This document shows, in pieces, positions 1 to 11,343 of a stretch of 64,000 nt of DNA (the stretch's first letter is position 1; each line of letters starts with the position of its first letter). The position numbers and the translations under genes are program-made. The stretch is from Halicephalobus mephisto (Eukaryota > Nematoda > Chromadorea > Rhabditida > Panagrolaimidae), in NCBI GenBank assembly GCA_009193035.1, contig SWDT01000103.1:248001-312000 (forward strand). The letters are read 5' to 3'. The notes beneath the pieces are model-generated. The model saw nothing but the letters and a program-made list of their open reading frames with translations. It was not told the origin of the DNA and made no database searches.

Positions 1-3000
1 GAATCCAAATAAAAAACAAAAAAAAATTAAAATGGAAATTCCGCCTGAGGCAAAATTAAAAATTTCCAATAAAAATAAAAATCAACCTGCAATTGTCGGA
101 AAAAACTACGAAATGAAGTTCAGTATTCTTGAAGGACATCTGGATTCTGAGCTGAGGATCGGACAATGTATAGCCTTCAACGCCGAAGACAATCTTAAAT
201 TTCTACAGTTGACAGATGAAGTTTGTTTTTTTTGAATTTATATTTTCATTAATTGTTGTATTTGTCACACCGAGTGACCCGCGTAATCATGAAGTAGATA
301 TCGTAGAAAACGTTTATAGAATAAATGCCTAAGGCACAATACAAAAACACAGTGTAGGATTCAATACAAACAAACATATCAACTTCCCGTCAAGAGGAAC
401 TGCATGTTCCCTTATTGATACTAAGACAATCTGTTCGGGACCGAGCGTTTTCTATTGATACTAAGGCAATCCGTTCAGGACCAAGCATTTTCTATTGATA
501 CTAAGGCAATCCGTTCAGGACTAAACGATCCCTGCTGATACTAAGACAATCCGTTCGGGACCGAGCGCTTCTTATTAAGGATGGGGTGCCCGATCCAGCA
601 GTAATAATCATAAAAAACATGTTTTCAACAGAATACTGTAGTACTAGATGTCATTTTTAAGATGTTTGTTAAGTTTTCGAAAACAAAAGTACACTCGAGG
701 AGGAAATAATTATTATAAACAACGATTAAAGTAAAGTTATAGGAAACACAAATAGCGATAAATAAAAAAGTATTTCGAATATCCTTGGGCGTTTTAGGAT
801 CCCCTTTTATCTTCTACTCTGAGCTGTTAGGTATTGTAGATGACCATTTTCTGGAAGATACGTTAATCGTCGTGTTCTTGAATTCTCCGGTCCGAATAGT
901 TTCATATATAAAAATCGCCTTTAGAAAGTAGATATGGAGTTAGGCACTCTCTGTATCCTAATTTAGAACTTTCCAGACCTATCTAAAAAAACATATCTCA
1001 AAAAATTAATTACGAAATTATGTAAGATCACAAAATAATGCAACACGAAAAATCCAGGTTATTTTAGTTTATAAACTTCTAGAAGTTCGTATCAAGACCA
1101 TTTTGTAAAGAAATTCATTTTTAAAATAAATTAATTATGATTGAATTCTTTCAAAATTAAAAAACTGAATTTACAATTTTTGTCTTAATTGGAAAATTTC
1201 GGAAATTCCCGTTAGGACCATTTTGTAAATAATAAATTTTTACATTAATGTGATTTTTTTCCAGAATGGCTGTTCTGTGGCTAAAGAAATGCCAGATGAA
1301 TTTCGAGAAGACAATTATTCTACGTCATCAAGGTCAATTCGGACGACCAATTTAAAAACAAAAATAAACATGTTCAGCCTTGGAAATTCCACTCGATTAT
1401 ATCTACAATGTGAAATTAAAAAATGCAATAAAAATTGTCCACAGGTATGTTATTTTATTTTTAGCGGCGAAATTAAAAAGCGACAAATCTCCAATTTCCC
1501 CTCAGGGTGTCTTCTTGCGGCATCTAACCCAAAAGTTCATTGCTTCTGGCTCTTCTTTCTCGTCTGTTAATCAGGGCATTAACCAAATAAGCAATTTCGT
1601 CTTTGTTCATTTCATGTGGTTGAAAGTTGGAAAATTCTGGATTTTCTTGATTCTTCATTACAGTAAGCCATTCGGGAACATTCAATTTGTTATCGTAGCC
1701 TTCAACCGGGACACTTCTTTTTCCGAAAAGTTCTTTGGCACGACGGACATTACGGCCGTAATAATCCGAGCCATCTGAAATTTCAAATTACAGTATGGTG
1801 CATGATTTCGAAATTATTATAATATGCTTCAGATTCCATAACTTTAGAAGTAGAAGCTTTAAAGATATCATTAATAACTCATATGATGGAGGATACTATA
1901 AGGAATCTAATAGTATATAGTACTTTCATATTACTTTATAATGTAACTAATTACAATCAATACTTTCAAAATTATAAAGCATATCATGACGCCTTTTACA
2001 GATGCTATAACTTTAAAAGTAGAAGTTTTAAAGATATCATTAATAACTCATATTGTGGAGGATACTGTAAGGAATCTAATAGTATACAGTACTTTCATAT
2101 TACTACATAATAAAATTAATCATAACTAATAATTTTGAAATTACAAATTACATTGTAGTTTATTGAATTGTACTTACAATAGAATGCAGTATATACCCTA
2201 TGATATGTGTACCTCTAACCTATATCTAATATTAATCGTTTGGCGATTTAATGCTGGATGATCCATGATTTTAAAACTATTGATTGTAAGTTAGTTCCCT
2301 ATCCAGTAATAGGGAAGGATCGTAGATTTCTATGATATCCTCAATGGACTCTATAATCTGAGTTCTCAGAAACTACTATGTACAGTATACTTCAGAAGTT
2401 ATGACAGAGTATGCGAAATTTTCCTCCATAAAAATCCGTTAATTTTGTATTGGAAAAATTCGGATTTTCTACAGTAACTCCCGAGTTATATTGTTCACAG
2501 TAACCTCCGATACTTCCTACTGTAGATCCCCTTCATAGTGTTTTAGTTTGGAGTACTTTACTATTACTGTATAATAGGGTAATTTATAATCAACAATTTT
2601 GGGATTATAAATGATACTGTAGTTTTGTTTTGTTTTGTTACACAAACCCACCTCTTTTTCCGAGGAGTTCTCTGGCTGCTCTTCGTTTTGCCATCAGCAA
2701 ATCAGAATTGAGCAATCGTTGGAGGAACAGTTTGTCATTCTGTTCCAATGCATTTGCATTTTCAATAGTGATTACGGTAGAAAGAAAAACGACAAGACAG
2801 TAACTAAGTAAAATGCTCGTTTTCATCACGGGACCCTGAAAAAAAAAATTATTCACGAATTTTTTGAAAATTGTTTATGTAAGTTTTTTGAAATTTTCTT
2901 TCTTTTTATTCTACTCAAGGATATTTGAGACGAAATTTCTCGCCATTTTTTATCCATTATCTCCGTAGAAAGCGATATCTTCTAAACAAACAAGAACGGC

Positions 3001-4378
3001 GAAAATCAGGAAACCATTATGTGTGAGATTCGGATTTTTCGAAAAATTAAACACCCACTGATTACGTCAAAATTTTAAACTTGAATTTTTTACGTAATTG
3101 ATAAAATTTAAACTATTTTTAGTTCAAATGCGGAAATCAAAGTAGTACTGTAAGACATACAGTATACGATGAACAACTTCAAACATCTCTGGCCGCAGCT
3201 CAAGTGGATTTAATAAACATCGTTAAAAATAAAACAGAATACTGTAGTTCCATTTTCAACACCCCTGGGGCAGTCTGGGGGTTGACAGTGATCCTCGCCA
3301 CAGGCACTACAGCAATGTGGTATTTCGCAATTATGAAAAACAAAAAAATTTTAAACGTAAAATTAACAACAATAATACTGTATTTAAAACAAATTTTTTA
3401 GGAAATTTTACTCGAAATTTCTTCAGGAAAAATTAAAACGAAAATAATTAACTTTATAAAACAGTGAGTTACAGTAATTTTTAATAATTACTTTTAAACT
3501 AAAAATTTTCTTTTTCAGTTTCAAAATTTTTTTAAATTTAAAATTTTTAAAATTTTTAGTATTTTTAAAAAATTTTCAAATTATTTTTAACTATTTTCAA
3601 TATTTTTAAATTTTTTAAATTATTTTCAAATTATTTTTAACTATTTTCAGTATTTTTAAACTTTTTAAATTATTTTTAAATTATTTTCAATATTTTTAAA
3701 TTTTTTCAATATTTTTAAATTTATTAAATATTTTTTAGAATTAGAAGTTATTTCCGAGATCAAGGACCAGATACTCGTACTAATTCCTCCTTGAGCGGGT
3801 ACAGGAAGCCCGTCCCGCAAGTTACGGTCAGTAACATGATTGTGAAGACAGGAAGTTACGTGGAGGACCTAAAAAGGCCCATAGTTGATGTTGTTTCGGT
3901 TCCCAATTTCATGCCGTCTGATGAAGTGGATTACTTGTACCAACTTGACAACCTACCAGATCCTCCGAAACTTTCAATTTTGAGGAAATCAGAATCTCCA
4001 GAAGGAAAATTGGAAGTCGAAAATGTTGGAACTTTGGAGTTGTCTACAGTAGGAAATTCAGAAGAAAAGTTGGATTCAAACGTGGTCCGAAGTTGCTCGA
4101 GTACCTTGGATAGACCTTTGAAATCAGCTTTAAAAAAACCGAAAATGGACGAAATCGAAGAAAAATCGTTCAAAAATATTTTCAGTCCTAGTTTCTTAGA
4201 CAAGGCTTTTCCTACTGTAGATGAATCAAACAGACTTCCTGTAGACACTGTAAAATTAGCAGAATCTTTGAAAATTCTGGAAACTACACCAGTTCAAAGC
4301 CAATCCAGCAGTATCGAAAGACCCAGATCCGTCGGATCCGCTTACCACTTGTTGCCCGTCTATCAAGATAATAAATAA
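1..4378 (+). CDS. ZP-domain type I membrane protein, 5'-partial
   Basis: Exons <2–220, 1265–1444, 3123–3356, 3402–3463, 3739–4378; 444 residues visible. The frame stays open upstream of the Met codon at 32, so that Met is probably internal and the 5' end lies outside the window. Exons 1–2 read as the C-terminal half of a zona pellucida domain: GQCIAF, then NGCSV, then LYLQCEIKKCNKNCP with the closing cysteines seen in nematode cuticlin-like proteins. Exon 3 has one hydrophobic segment (WGLTVILATGTTAMWYF) followed by lysines. The remaining ~230 residues are a Ser/Pro-rich, probably cytoplasmic tail without a recognised domain. ZP proteins polymerise in apical extracellular matrix (family knowledge). 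All five exons join in phase. Intron 2 (1445–3122) contains a complete gene on the other strand. The subfamily is not assigned. Confidence 0.75.
414..577. repeat. 40-bp tandem repeat in ZP-gene intron 1
   Basis: About four copies with a 40-base period, each containing TTGATACTAAGRCAATC and a GTTCRGGACC motif. It is GC-richer than the surrounding 1.04-kb intron (221–1264). The rest of the intron holds AT-rich text and two fragments of a dispersed family carrying GACCATTTTGTAAA (about 1090 and 1218). Confidence 0.8.
1524..2826 (-). CDS. trh-1: TRH-like neuropeptide precursor
   Basis: Two exons, complement(1524–1774, 2652–2826), 141 residues. The N-terminus MKTSILLSYCLVVFLSTVIT is a signal peptide. 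Three amidation/cleavage sites follow. AARELL-G-KR is preceded by KRR; AKELF-G-KR is preceded by RR; SNELL-G stands at the C-terminus, so Gly is the amide donor without a following dibasic. C. elegans TRH-1 yields short peptides ending in -ELF-amide (GRELF, ANELF), so this is very likely its orthologue, acting on a TRH-receptor-like GPCR (family knowledge). The exons join in phase 1: donor GTGGGT, acceptor TTTCAG. A TTTTTTTTCAG just upstream of the start ATG could be a trans-splice acceptor. The whole gene lies inside intron 2 of the ZP gene. The 877-nt intron carries a duplicated block. Confidence 0.82.
1808..2145. repeat. two-copy direct repeat, ~168-bp unit
   Basis: Two adjacent diverged copies in the intron of the TRH-like gene. 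Shared anchors include TTAAAGATATCATTAATAAC and GGAATCTAATAGTATA, about 168 bases apart. No coding signal is seen. Confidence 0.7.
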
Positions 4379-4439
4379 ATAATCATTATTGCAAAAATCC
4401 AAATTGAATTTCGTTCCAAAATAATCTCCAAAAAAATTT

Positions 4440-5010
4440 CTAGAAAAATCCACAAATTACAGTAACCTATGTGATAATTCAGATCATAGACGGTAATTTT
4501 ACAATTAATTATATTAAAAAATTCAAAAATAAACTTTTTCGAAATGATCCTGAAGCGAATTTCTAGAAGTTTTTAGAAACTACAGTAATCTGAATAATAA
4601 TTTCGATTTTGCTCGAGAGTTATTTTATAATTAATTATATTAAAAAATTCAAAAATAAACTTTTTTCAAAATGGTCCTGAAGCGAATTTCTAGAAGTTTT
4701 TAGAAACTACAATAACCTAAATAATAATTTCAATTTTGCATAGGAGTTATTTTACAATTAATTATATTAAAAAATTCAAAAATGAACTTTTTCGAAATGG
4801 TCCTGAAGCAAATTTCTAGAAGTTCTTAGGAACTACAGTATCTGAATAATAATTTCGATTTTGCTCGAGAGTTATTTTATAATTAATTATATTAAAAAAT
4901 TCAAAAATTAAATTTTTTCAAAATGGTCCTGAAGCGAATTTCTAGAAGTTTTTAGAAACTACAGTAATCTGAATAATAATTTCGATTTTACTCGAGAGTT
5001 ATTTCGTAAT
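4440..5010. repeat. ~126-bp tandem repeats downstream of the ZP gene
   Basis: About four copies, period about 126 bases, each containing AATTAATTATATTAAAAAAT and GAAGCGAATTTCTAGAAG. They belong to a family seen in many introns and gaps of this window. The gap from the ZP-gene stop to the kinase gene holds only repeats and AT-rich sequence; no gene is seen. Confidence 0.75.
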
Positions 5011-5379
5011 CTCACGCGATTTCGAAATCGACCGTATGTTAAAAAAGTTCAAAAATAAACTACAAAATTGTCTCGACAAACATTTTTGAAAATTTTTAAA
5101 AACATCTAAATTTTAAAAATTCAAATATTTGTTTCAAAATTATACCATTATAAAAATCTTAAATAAATTTTTTTACGAAATTGTTGCAACACGATTTTTT
5201 GGAATTTTTTAGAAACAAAAATAGACCATGTGCAAATTTCAGTTTTCGTGGCAATTATTTTGTAATTCTATACCATTTCATAATTAATTTTTGAAACATA
5301 TTCTTCCTACATAAATCTGGAAACATTTAAATTAGGGTATATGGGGTACATAATCCTTTGTTTACTTTTTGGAATTAAA

Positions 5380-5850
5380 AATTATATATGAAATTATTAA
5401 TAAAGGTATTAAAAATCATAACTATCACTACAGTACTTTGAAACTTATTTGATTTACTTATATAAAAAAATTAATAAAAATCTCAGGAATCATAACTATC
5501 ACTTGAGTACCTCGAAACTTGTTTAATTTATTTACATAAACGTTAACAAACATCTTAAAAATCATAATCACTATTACAGTCTCCCGGAAATCATTAATAA
5601 ACATATCAGAAATCATAACTATCACTACAGTACCCCGAAAATTATTTAATTTACTTACATAAACGTTAACAAACATCCTAAAAATCGTAACTACTATTAC
5701 AGTACCTCAAAAATTATTTATAAAATCATTAATAAACATCTCAGGAATCATAACTATCGCTACAGTACCCCGAAACTTATTTAATTTGTTTATATAAACG
5801 TTAACAAACATCTTAAAAATCATAACCACTATTACAGTATCCCATCAAAA
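5380..5850. repeat. degenerate tandem repeats with ATCATAACTATCACTACAGTA
   Basis: Repeated short blocks such as AATCATAACTATCACTACAG and ACGTTAACAAACATCTTAAA alternate with a loose ~75–120-base spacing. The long minus-strand reading frame here is an artefact of the repeat and is not annotated. Confidence 0.6.
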
Positions 5851-6064
5851 ACAGGTTGCTTCGATTACGAAAGAAATTTGCAAAAAGTGATTAAACATAT
5901 TTAATTATTTTATTTTGAATTAAAATAATGAATTTATCACAAAATCCAAAGAAGTAAATTCAAAAAAATAAATTTAAAAACTGTTTTTAAATGTTGATAT
6001 TTATGATTAACAAAATCACATAATGTAAATTAGAAATGGTCAAATTATACTGTATCAAAGTCCA

Positions 6065-6380
6065 CAAAATTGCCGCCATCAAAGTTCAACATCAAAGGTG
6101 ATCATCAAAATTCAACATCGAAATTTAATGTCAAAGTTAATCAGCGAAATTCAACATCAAAGATGATCATCGAAGTTCAATGTCAAAGTTCAACATCAAA
6201 GTTGATCATCGAAGTTGATCATCGAAGTTCAATGTCAAAGTTCAACATCGAAGTTGATCATCGAAGTTGATCTTCAAAGTTGATCATCAAAGTTCAACAT
6301 CAAAGGTGATCTTCAAAGTTCAACATTAAAGTTGATTTTCAAAGTTCACTATCAAAATTCAATGTCAAAGTCCAAAATTT
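6065..6380. repeat. short-period satellite (CAACATCRAAGTTGATCATC)
   Basis: A degenerate array built from 12–18-base words such as ATCAAAGTTCAACATC and GAAGTTGATCATC. It reads open in some frames only because of its composition. From here to the kinase gene (6803) the sequence is AT-rich without a gene. Confidence 0.7.
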
Positions 6381-6802
6381 CGTGCTGAGAACCTCTGTTT
6401 TCTGCGACATATTTGATTTTTAATTTCCAATTCCAAACAAAACAAACATCCTGCAATTTTTTTAAAATTATCAAATTCCAATTTCAAAATTCCCAAATAT
6501 AAAAAATTAACAATTTATTAAAAAACTAAAATTGCAATAAATATATGCCTGTCACAAATGCAGGATTAAAATTCAAAACTGAGCACAAAAAAATTAAAAA
6601 ATCGGATTCATAACCATGATCAAAATTTTTAAGTTCAAAAAAAAAAACACGTTTGTTCAAAAAAATGCTTAAAACAAGTAGCGGTATCATTGGCAAGAAA
6701 ACTCAAAAATCAAACCACAAACATGATTCAAAAAAACAGATATCATTGACTAGGATACAGCAGTCATGTTCAAAATTTTCAGACATGTTCAATGAAAGAC
6801 TA

Positions 6803-9800
6803 TTAATCTTTTAAATCCTTTACTGCTTTGATATACGGGATCAAAGCCGACAATGGTTTGGCTTTTTTGATAAAATCATGATTAAGAAGTTCCGTAGTGT
6901 CTGCTCTTTCTTCTGGATTCACACACAGACAACGATCAATAAGATTAATGAATTCTGGACTGAGCCTGTCTCTTTGCTTAATTTCAGGTTTACCGTTTTG
7001 TGCAATTAGATATATCGCCTAAAACGCCTCAAATAAATTAAATCAAGCTCAAAAAACTTGCCTTTAGGGGAGTTTCATGAAGATATGGAGGTTCACCGTC
7101 AATCATTTCTAATGCCATAATACCTAATGACCATATATCAACTTTGTTATTATATCTAGCCTTATTTACAATTTCCGGACACATCCAATACGGCGTTCCA
7201 ACCATCGTATTTCTAAAAAGTAAAGTTATAAAAATCACAAGAATTTCAAAATATTAAAATTCCAAATTAAAACAACAAAATTCAGTTTTAAAAATTAAAA
7301 AACCAATATTACAAAAATTTAAAACTAAAACGACAAAATTCAAAATTTTTTTTATTTTAAATTAATTTAAATAAAAAAAATTTAAAAAACTAACCTTTTA
7401 CATCCTGGTTGAATTTGAGCACAAAACCCAAAATCCGTCAATTTAACTGATCCATCTAATCCCAAAAGTACATTATCTGACTTAATATCACGATGAATTA
7501 TACTTCTAGAATGTAAAAAATGCAATGCTTTTAGACATTCTTTTAAAATTGCTGCTATTTGTCCTTCATCCAATTCTGTTTTAACAACAACATCTGTCAA
7601 ATTTCCACCTTCTAAATAATCCATAATCACCCACAAATCATCTTCTTCAACGAGATAACTTTCTCTATAATTCACAATATTCTAAAAACAATTTTATTTC
7701 TTTTTAAAAAAATTAAAAAAACAAACCGGATTTTGATATTGTTGCATAACTTTTATCTCAGTAAGAAGCATTTCTTTTTTCGGTTGACTTTTAAATGCCA
7801 TTCTTTTAACAGCCACAATTTGTCCTTGATCACCACCATTCAAAACTCTAGCTGTATATACTGTTCCAGATGCACCAACACCAATTTTTTGTTCAAGTTT
7901 GTACTTATTATATGGATTACCAACATTGACTATTTTTTTAAGTTCATCCAGAACCTAAAATAAACTTTTATTTCTTTACAATGAATCAATTGCGCCAGAT
8001 CATTTAGACGTTTAATTAATTTTCAAAATCCCAAACAAGTTTAAGACAAGTTTTTGTTAAACGACTGCGACGTAAAAAAGTCCAAATTCATGCCTCTTTG
8101 CAGAAAATAAAAATTTTCAATTCTCTGACAAAAAATAATATCCTCAATTATCGTAAAGTCAATTTTACAATCATACAATTAAAACAAGTTTTAAAAATTC
8201 CTTTTTAGTCTTTTGAGTTTCTGATAATTTTTACAAACTACAGTAGTCTACGTGAGAATTTCAATTTTGCGCAATCTCATACGATTTCAAGATTAATGAC
8301 ATGACAAAAATCAAAAATAATTTTTCACAAAACTTTTTCAAAAAATTTCTTAGAACTTTCCAGTCAAGACCTAGAATTGCAAAATTTACTTTTTGTAATT
8401 TTCAAAAAATGCCATCATACTATTACAAATATTAAAAATGTATTTTTTTTTACAAAACTGTTTCGAAGAATTTCTTCGAACTTTCCAGTCAAGACCTAGA
8501 ATTATAAAATTTGTTTTTTATGATTATGTGAAAATGAAATCACTCATCATTATAAAAATTAAAAACCAGTTTTGTTACAAATTTTTCTCGGCGAGAAATT
8601 CCAAAATAGTAAAAATTAAGTTGTAATTTCACTTTTCTGTAATTCTATACAATTTCGTAGTTGATTTTTCAAAACTACATCTTTTCTAAATCTCAACTCT
8701 CCCAAATTACAGTATACAGGATACTTAATCCTATTTTTGGGATTAATTTTCTATATAAAATTACTAATTCTCCAACATTACAACAACTAACCTGACTGTC
8801 CGTAAGTTTTTGCCTTTGTTCTTCTGGTTTCTGTCTCACGACAACCTTCTCATACCCATCACCTTGTCTGTCATCTTCAACCTTGGGTTTATTTTTTCTT
8901 GGTGGCGGAGTAATGATTAATGGCTGATACTGACCACTGACATCGGTATCTGATGTAAAATTCGACGAAGTATCAAAATTCACATTGTTCGAATTAGATG
9001 AACAATTACTACTTGGAGCGGATCCAATACTTGAAATAGGAGTTGTCTTCAAATGCTAAAAAATCATAAAAAATTATAAAAATCTCTTAGAAATCATAAA
9101 TTTTCTTTTAAAAAATTACAAAAACCCCTTAAAATTATAAATTTTACTTCCAAAAATCATAAAAAATAAAAACTTTTTAAAAATTACAAATTTTTCTTTT
9201 AAAAAAATATAAAATTTATAATTAAAATTAATTTTATCAAGTCTCACCATTAAAGCACATGTTATATGTTCAATATAAGCCGCAAATGGCGATTGAACAC
9301 TAATACGAAGTGGAGGAAAATTTGAATTAAAAACCATGCTACCTTTCACAAATTTCCAAACACAAAAAAAATAAAATTCAAAAACCACTGGATTCTATCA
9401 TAGATACCCAGATCCAACAATAAAAATCTTTCAGATTTGTTATCTCCTTCTGAATGGCCACCTGCCTGGGATCTCAGCAGCTGTCTGTCGATTTCAAAAA
9501 CTTTTAAATGCGCCAAACGGGAAATTAACCGGTTTGTCCTATAGTTTAATCCAAATCTATATTGCTTGGGTATTTATAGCGAAATTCGCGGATTTTTAAG
9601 GTTATAAAAACATGCCCAAATTAGTATCAATAAAAACGCAAAAAAGTACTATCAAAATTCAAAAAAATAGGTCTGATAGACAAACGACAGTCCGAAAACA
9701 ATTTTAAAAGGTCAATGATTCACAATATTTCGTGAAACAAACAAAAGAAAAATCGAAATTTAACTTGTATCACATTCCTCAAATACCTAATGATGTAATT

Positions 9801-11343
9801 TGCAAAAATTAAAATTTGGACAAAATTGAAAAAATCAAAGAACCGTAAAAATTCGTTTTAAACCAATTTTTTTCAGGAAAATTTTGTTCCGCAAAAATAG
9901 TTCAAAGTCAGACAAAAATTGAACTAAAATCGTTTCTATCCCCAATTTTAAATATACCCGGAGGCAACTAGAATAATGCGATTATGGCGGTGTTTTTAGA
10001 GAGGTAATAACCAAGGTTCATGTGAAAGTAGTCGGAGAAACTCCTTAATTTCCTCCATTCTTCCGATTAATAGGTGAGACTTGACGGAGAAACGAATTCA
10101 AAAACCTACTGTTGGTTTCGGAGGTAATGGCGGAGGAATCCGAATTTTCCCAGGAACGGGTTGTGGTTCCTTGATTGATTTCGACCTTGCAGGAGGAATA
10201 GGAGGCAAAGTAGCAGGAGGAGGTTCAATTTGATCTTCATTATTGTCCGTCGAGGGCGATTCATCTTTGGAAACGTCTATTTCAGGTTCCGATGGGACTT
10301 TTGCTGAAGTAGAAGCAGTACTGGATTCTGGAAATTGTTACGTCATTAAGATTGCCGATTTCTAGCTAATTCGAAAATCGAGGAATCCGAAATGAACTAG
10401 TCCGAGTTCAAAACTCAACGTTTTGATCAAAATCGAACAAGCTAGAATCGAAAATAAAGGAGTTTGAATTCTAACCTAATGCATTCAATTCAGAGATCGA
10501 AAAGTCTGAATTATAATCGAAAATCAAAATCCTAATTGAATACAAAATCAAAATTTAAATGTTTAAAACCAAAAACTTAAAATTTCAAACATCTCCAAGT
10601 TTGAAAGTGACCTTCATATACGAAATCCCCACCTGATGATTCGCTTTTCGATTTGCCAGAACCTTCTCTCGTTACTTCCAACTCCAGATCAATGTCGTCG
10701 TCAGAAGGACAGACGGATTTAGCGGTCATCATGAATTTTTCATCTTGAGATTGCTTCAAAGCAGATGCATAGAACTTCAAGGCAGTGACAACGGCTTTTG
10801 GATTCTTCTTCTGGTCAACTTCACTAAAATAAATACATTTAGATATAAAAACAAAAACATATTAAAAAGCATAATTATAAAAATTGATATAAAGAAACAT
10901 AAATCCATATATGAAACTACTTATTTATCATATGAATTTAAATATAACCGTAAATCCATATATAAAACTACTTATTTATCATATGAATTTATATATAACC
11001 TTAAACCCATATATGAAACTAATTATTTATCATATGAATTTAAATGTAACCTTAAACCCATATATAGAAATACCCGTTTATATGTGAAAAGTGATTTTCG
11101 AACTTACGTAAGATCTCTGTGGAGAATATTGAGCCAACTTTGAGGCAATCCAGAATACGTAGTGCCGTCGAATCCGACGTGCATGTTGTGGACGGTATTG
11201 AATGGACTACTGATTTCGCTAATCGTCGGCTTAGAGGACACAGAATCGGACCCGTCGTTTCCATTACTGATCGAGCTACTGAATATTCGTCCCAAAAAAC
11301 TCCTCAAGGGAACTTTGGAAGACTTTTCCTTCGTTCCTGACAT
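6803..11343 (-). CDS. max-2: p21-activated kinase, MAX-2 type
   Basis: Eight exons, complement of 6803–7018, 7062–7212, 7395–7681, 7727–7954, 8792–9055, 10110–10327, 10633–10823, 11108–11343; 596 residues, all phases consistent. The N-terminus [15 protein letters not shown] precedes a CRIB motif (about 44–67, [17 protein letters not shown]), then [16 protein letters not shown] proline-rich linker (IPPPLPPKP) could bind SH3 adaptors. The kinase domain starts near 320: glycine loop [13 protein letters not shown] Lys353, HRDIKSDN (Asp444), DFG Asp462, and an activation loop with NTMVGTPYW. The usual APE reads CPE. PAKs are Rac/Cdc42 effectors; MAX-2 acts in axon guidance in C. elegans. Wording of the CRIB flank and the [19 protein letters not shown] segment fits MAX-2 better than PAK-1. 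The last intron uses a GC donor. Upstream is a long divergent region shared with tax-6. Confidence 0.87.
7019..7061 (-). other. GC–AG intron in max-2
   Basis: A 43-nt intron between the kinase exons ending PLK and starting AIYL. The donor is AAG|GCAAGT and the acceptor GTTTTAG. A GT donor three bases further on would break the frame, so the GC donor is the only in-frame choice. GC donors with an otherwise strong consensus are a known minor class. Confidence 0.7.
9248..9337 (-). other. possible alternative first exon of max-2
   Basis: An ATG-initiated 30-codon block ([20 protein letters not shown]...) ending ATG|GTGAGA in phase 0. It would splice in frame to the next max-2 exon (9055). It lies in the 1.05-kb intron between the proline-rich exon and the pre-kinase exon. 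A GC-richer stretch at about 9420–9520, immediately 5' in the gene's sense, could be its leader. It would give a short isoform lacking CRIB. It could also be a skipped cassette or chance; the acceptor-like site in front of it is poor. Confidence 0.3.
10890..11095. repeat. ~50-bp tandem repeat in max-2 intron 1
   Basis: Four copies of a unit with CCATATATGAAACTA and TTATTTATCATATGAATTTA, period about 49 bases, inside the first intron of max-2. Confidence 0.75.

Noticed and set aside
32..235. A complete small ORF beginning at the ATG at 32
   Set aside because: The frame continues open to the window edge, the sequence is the middle of a ZP domain, and a donor (GTTTGT) at 221 joins it in phase to exon 1265–1444.
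6070..6270. Plus-strand repeat protein frame (STSKFNVKVN type)
   Set aside because: Direct translation of a short-period satellite.
7062..7212. The CPE in place of APE in the MAX-2 kinase as evidence of a dead kinase
   Set aside because: Catalytic Lys, HRD Asp and DFG Asp are all present; substitution of the Ala in APE is tolerated in active kinases.
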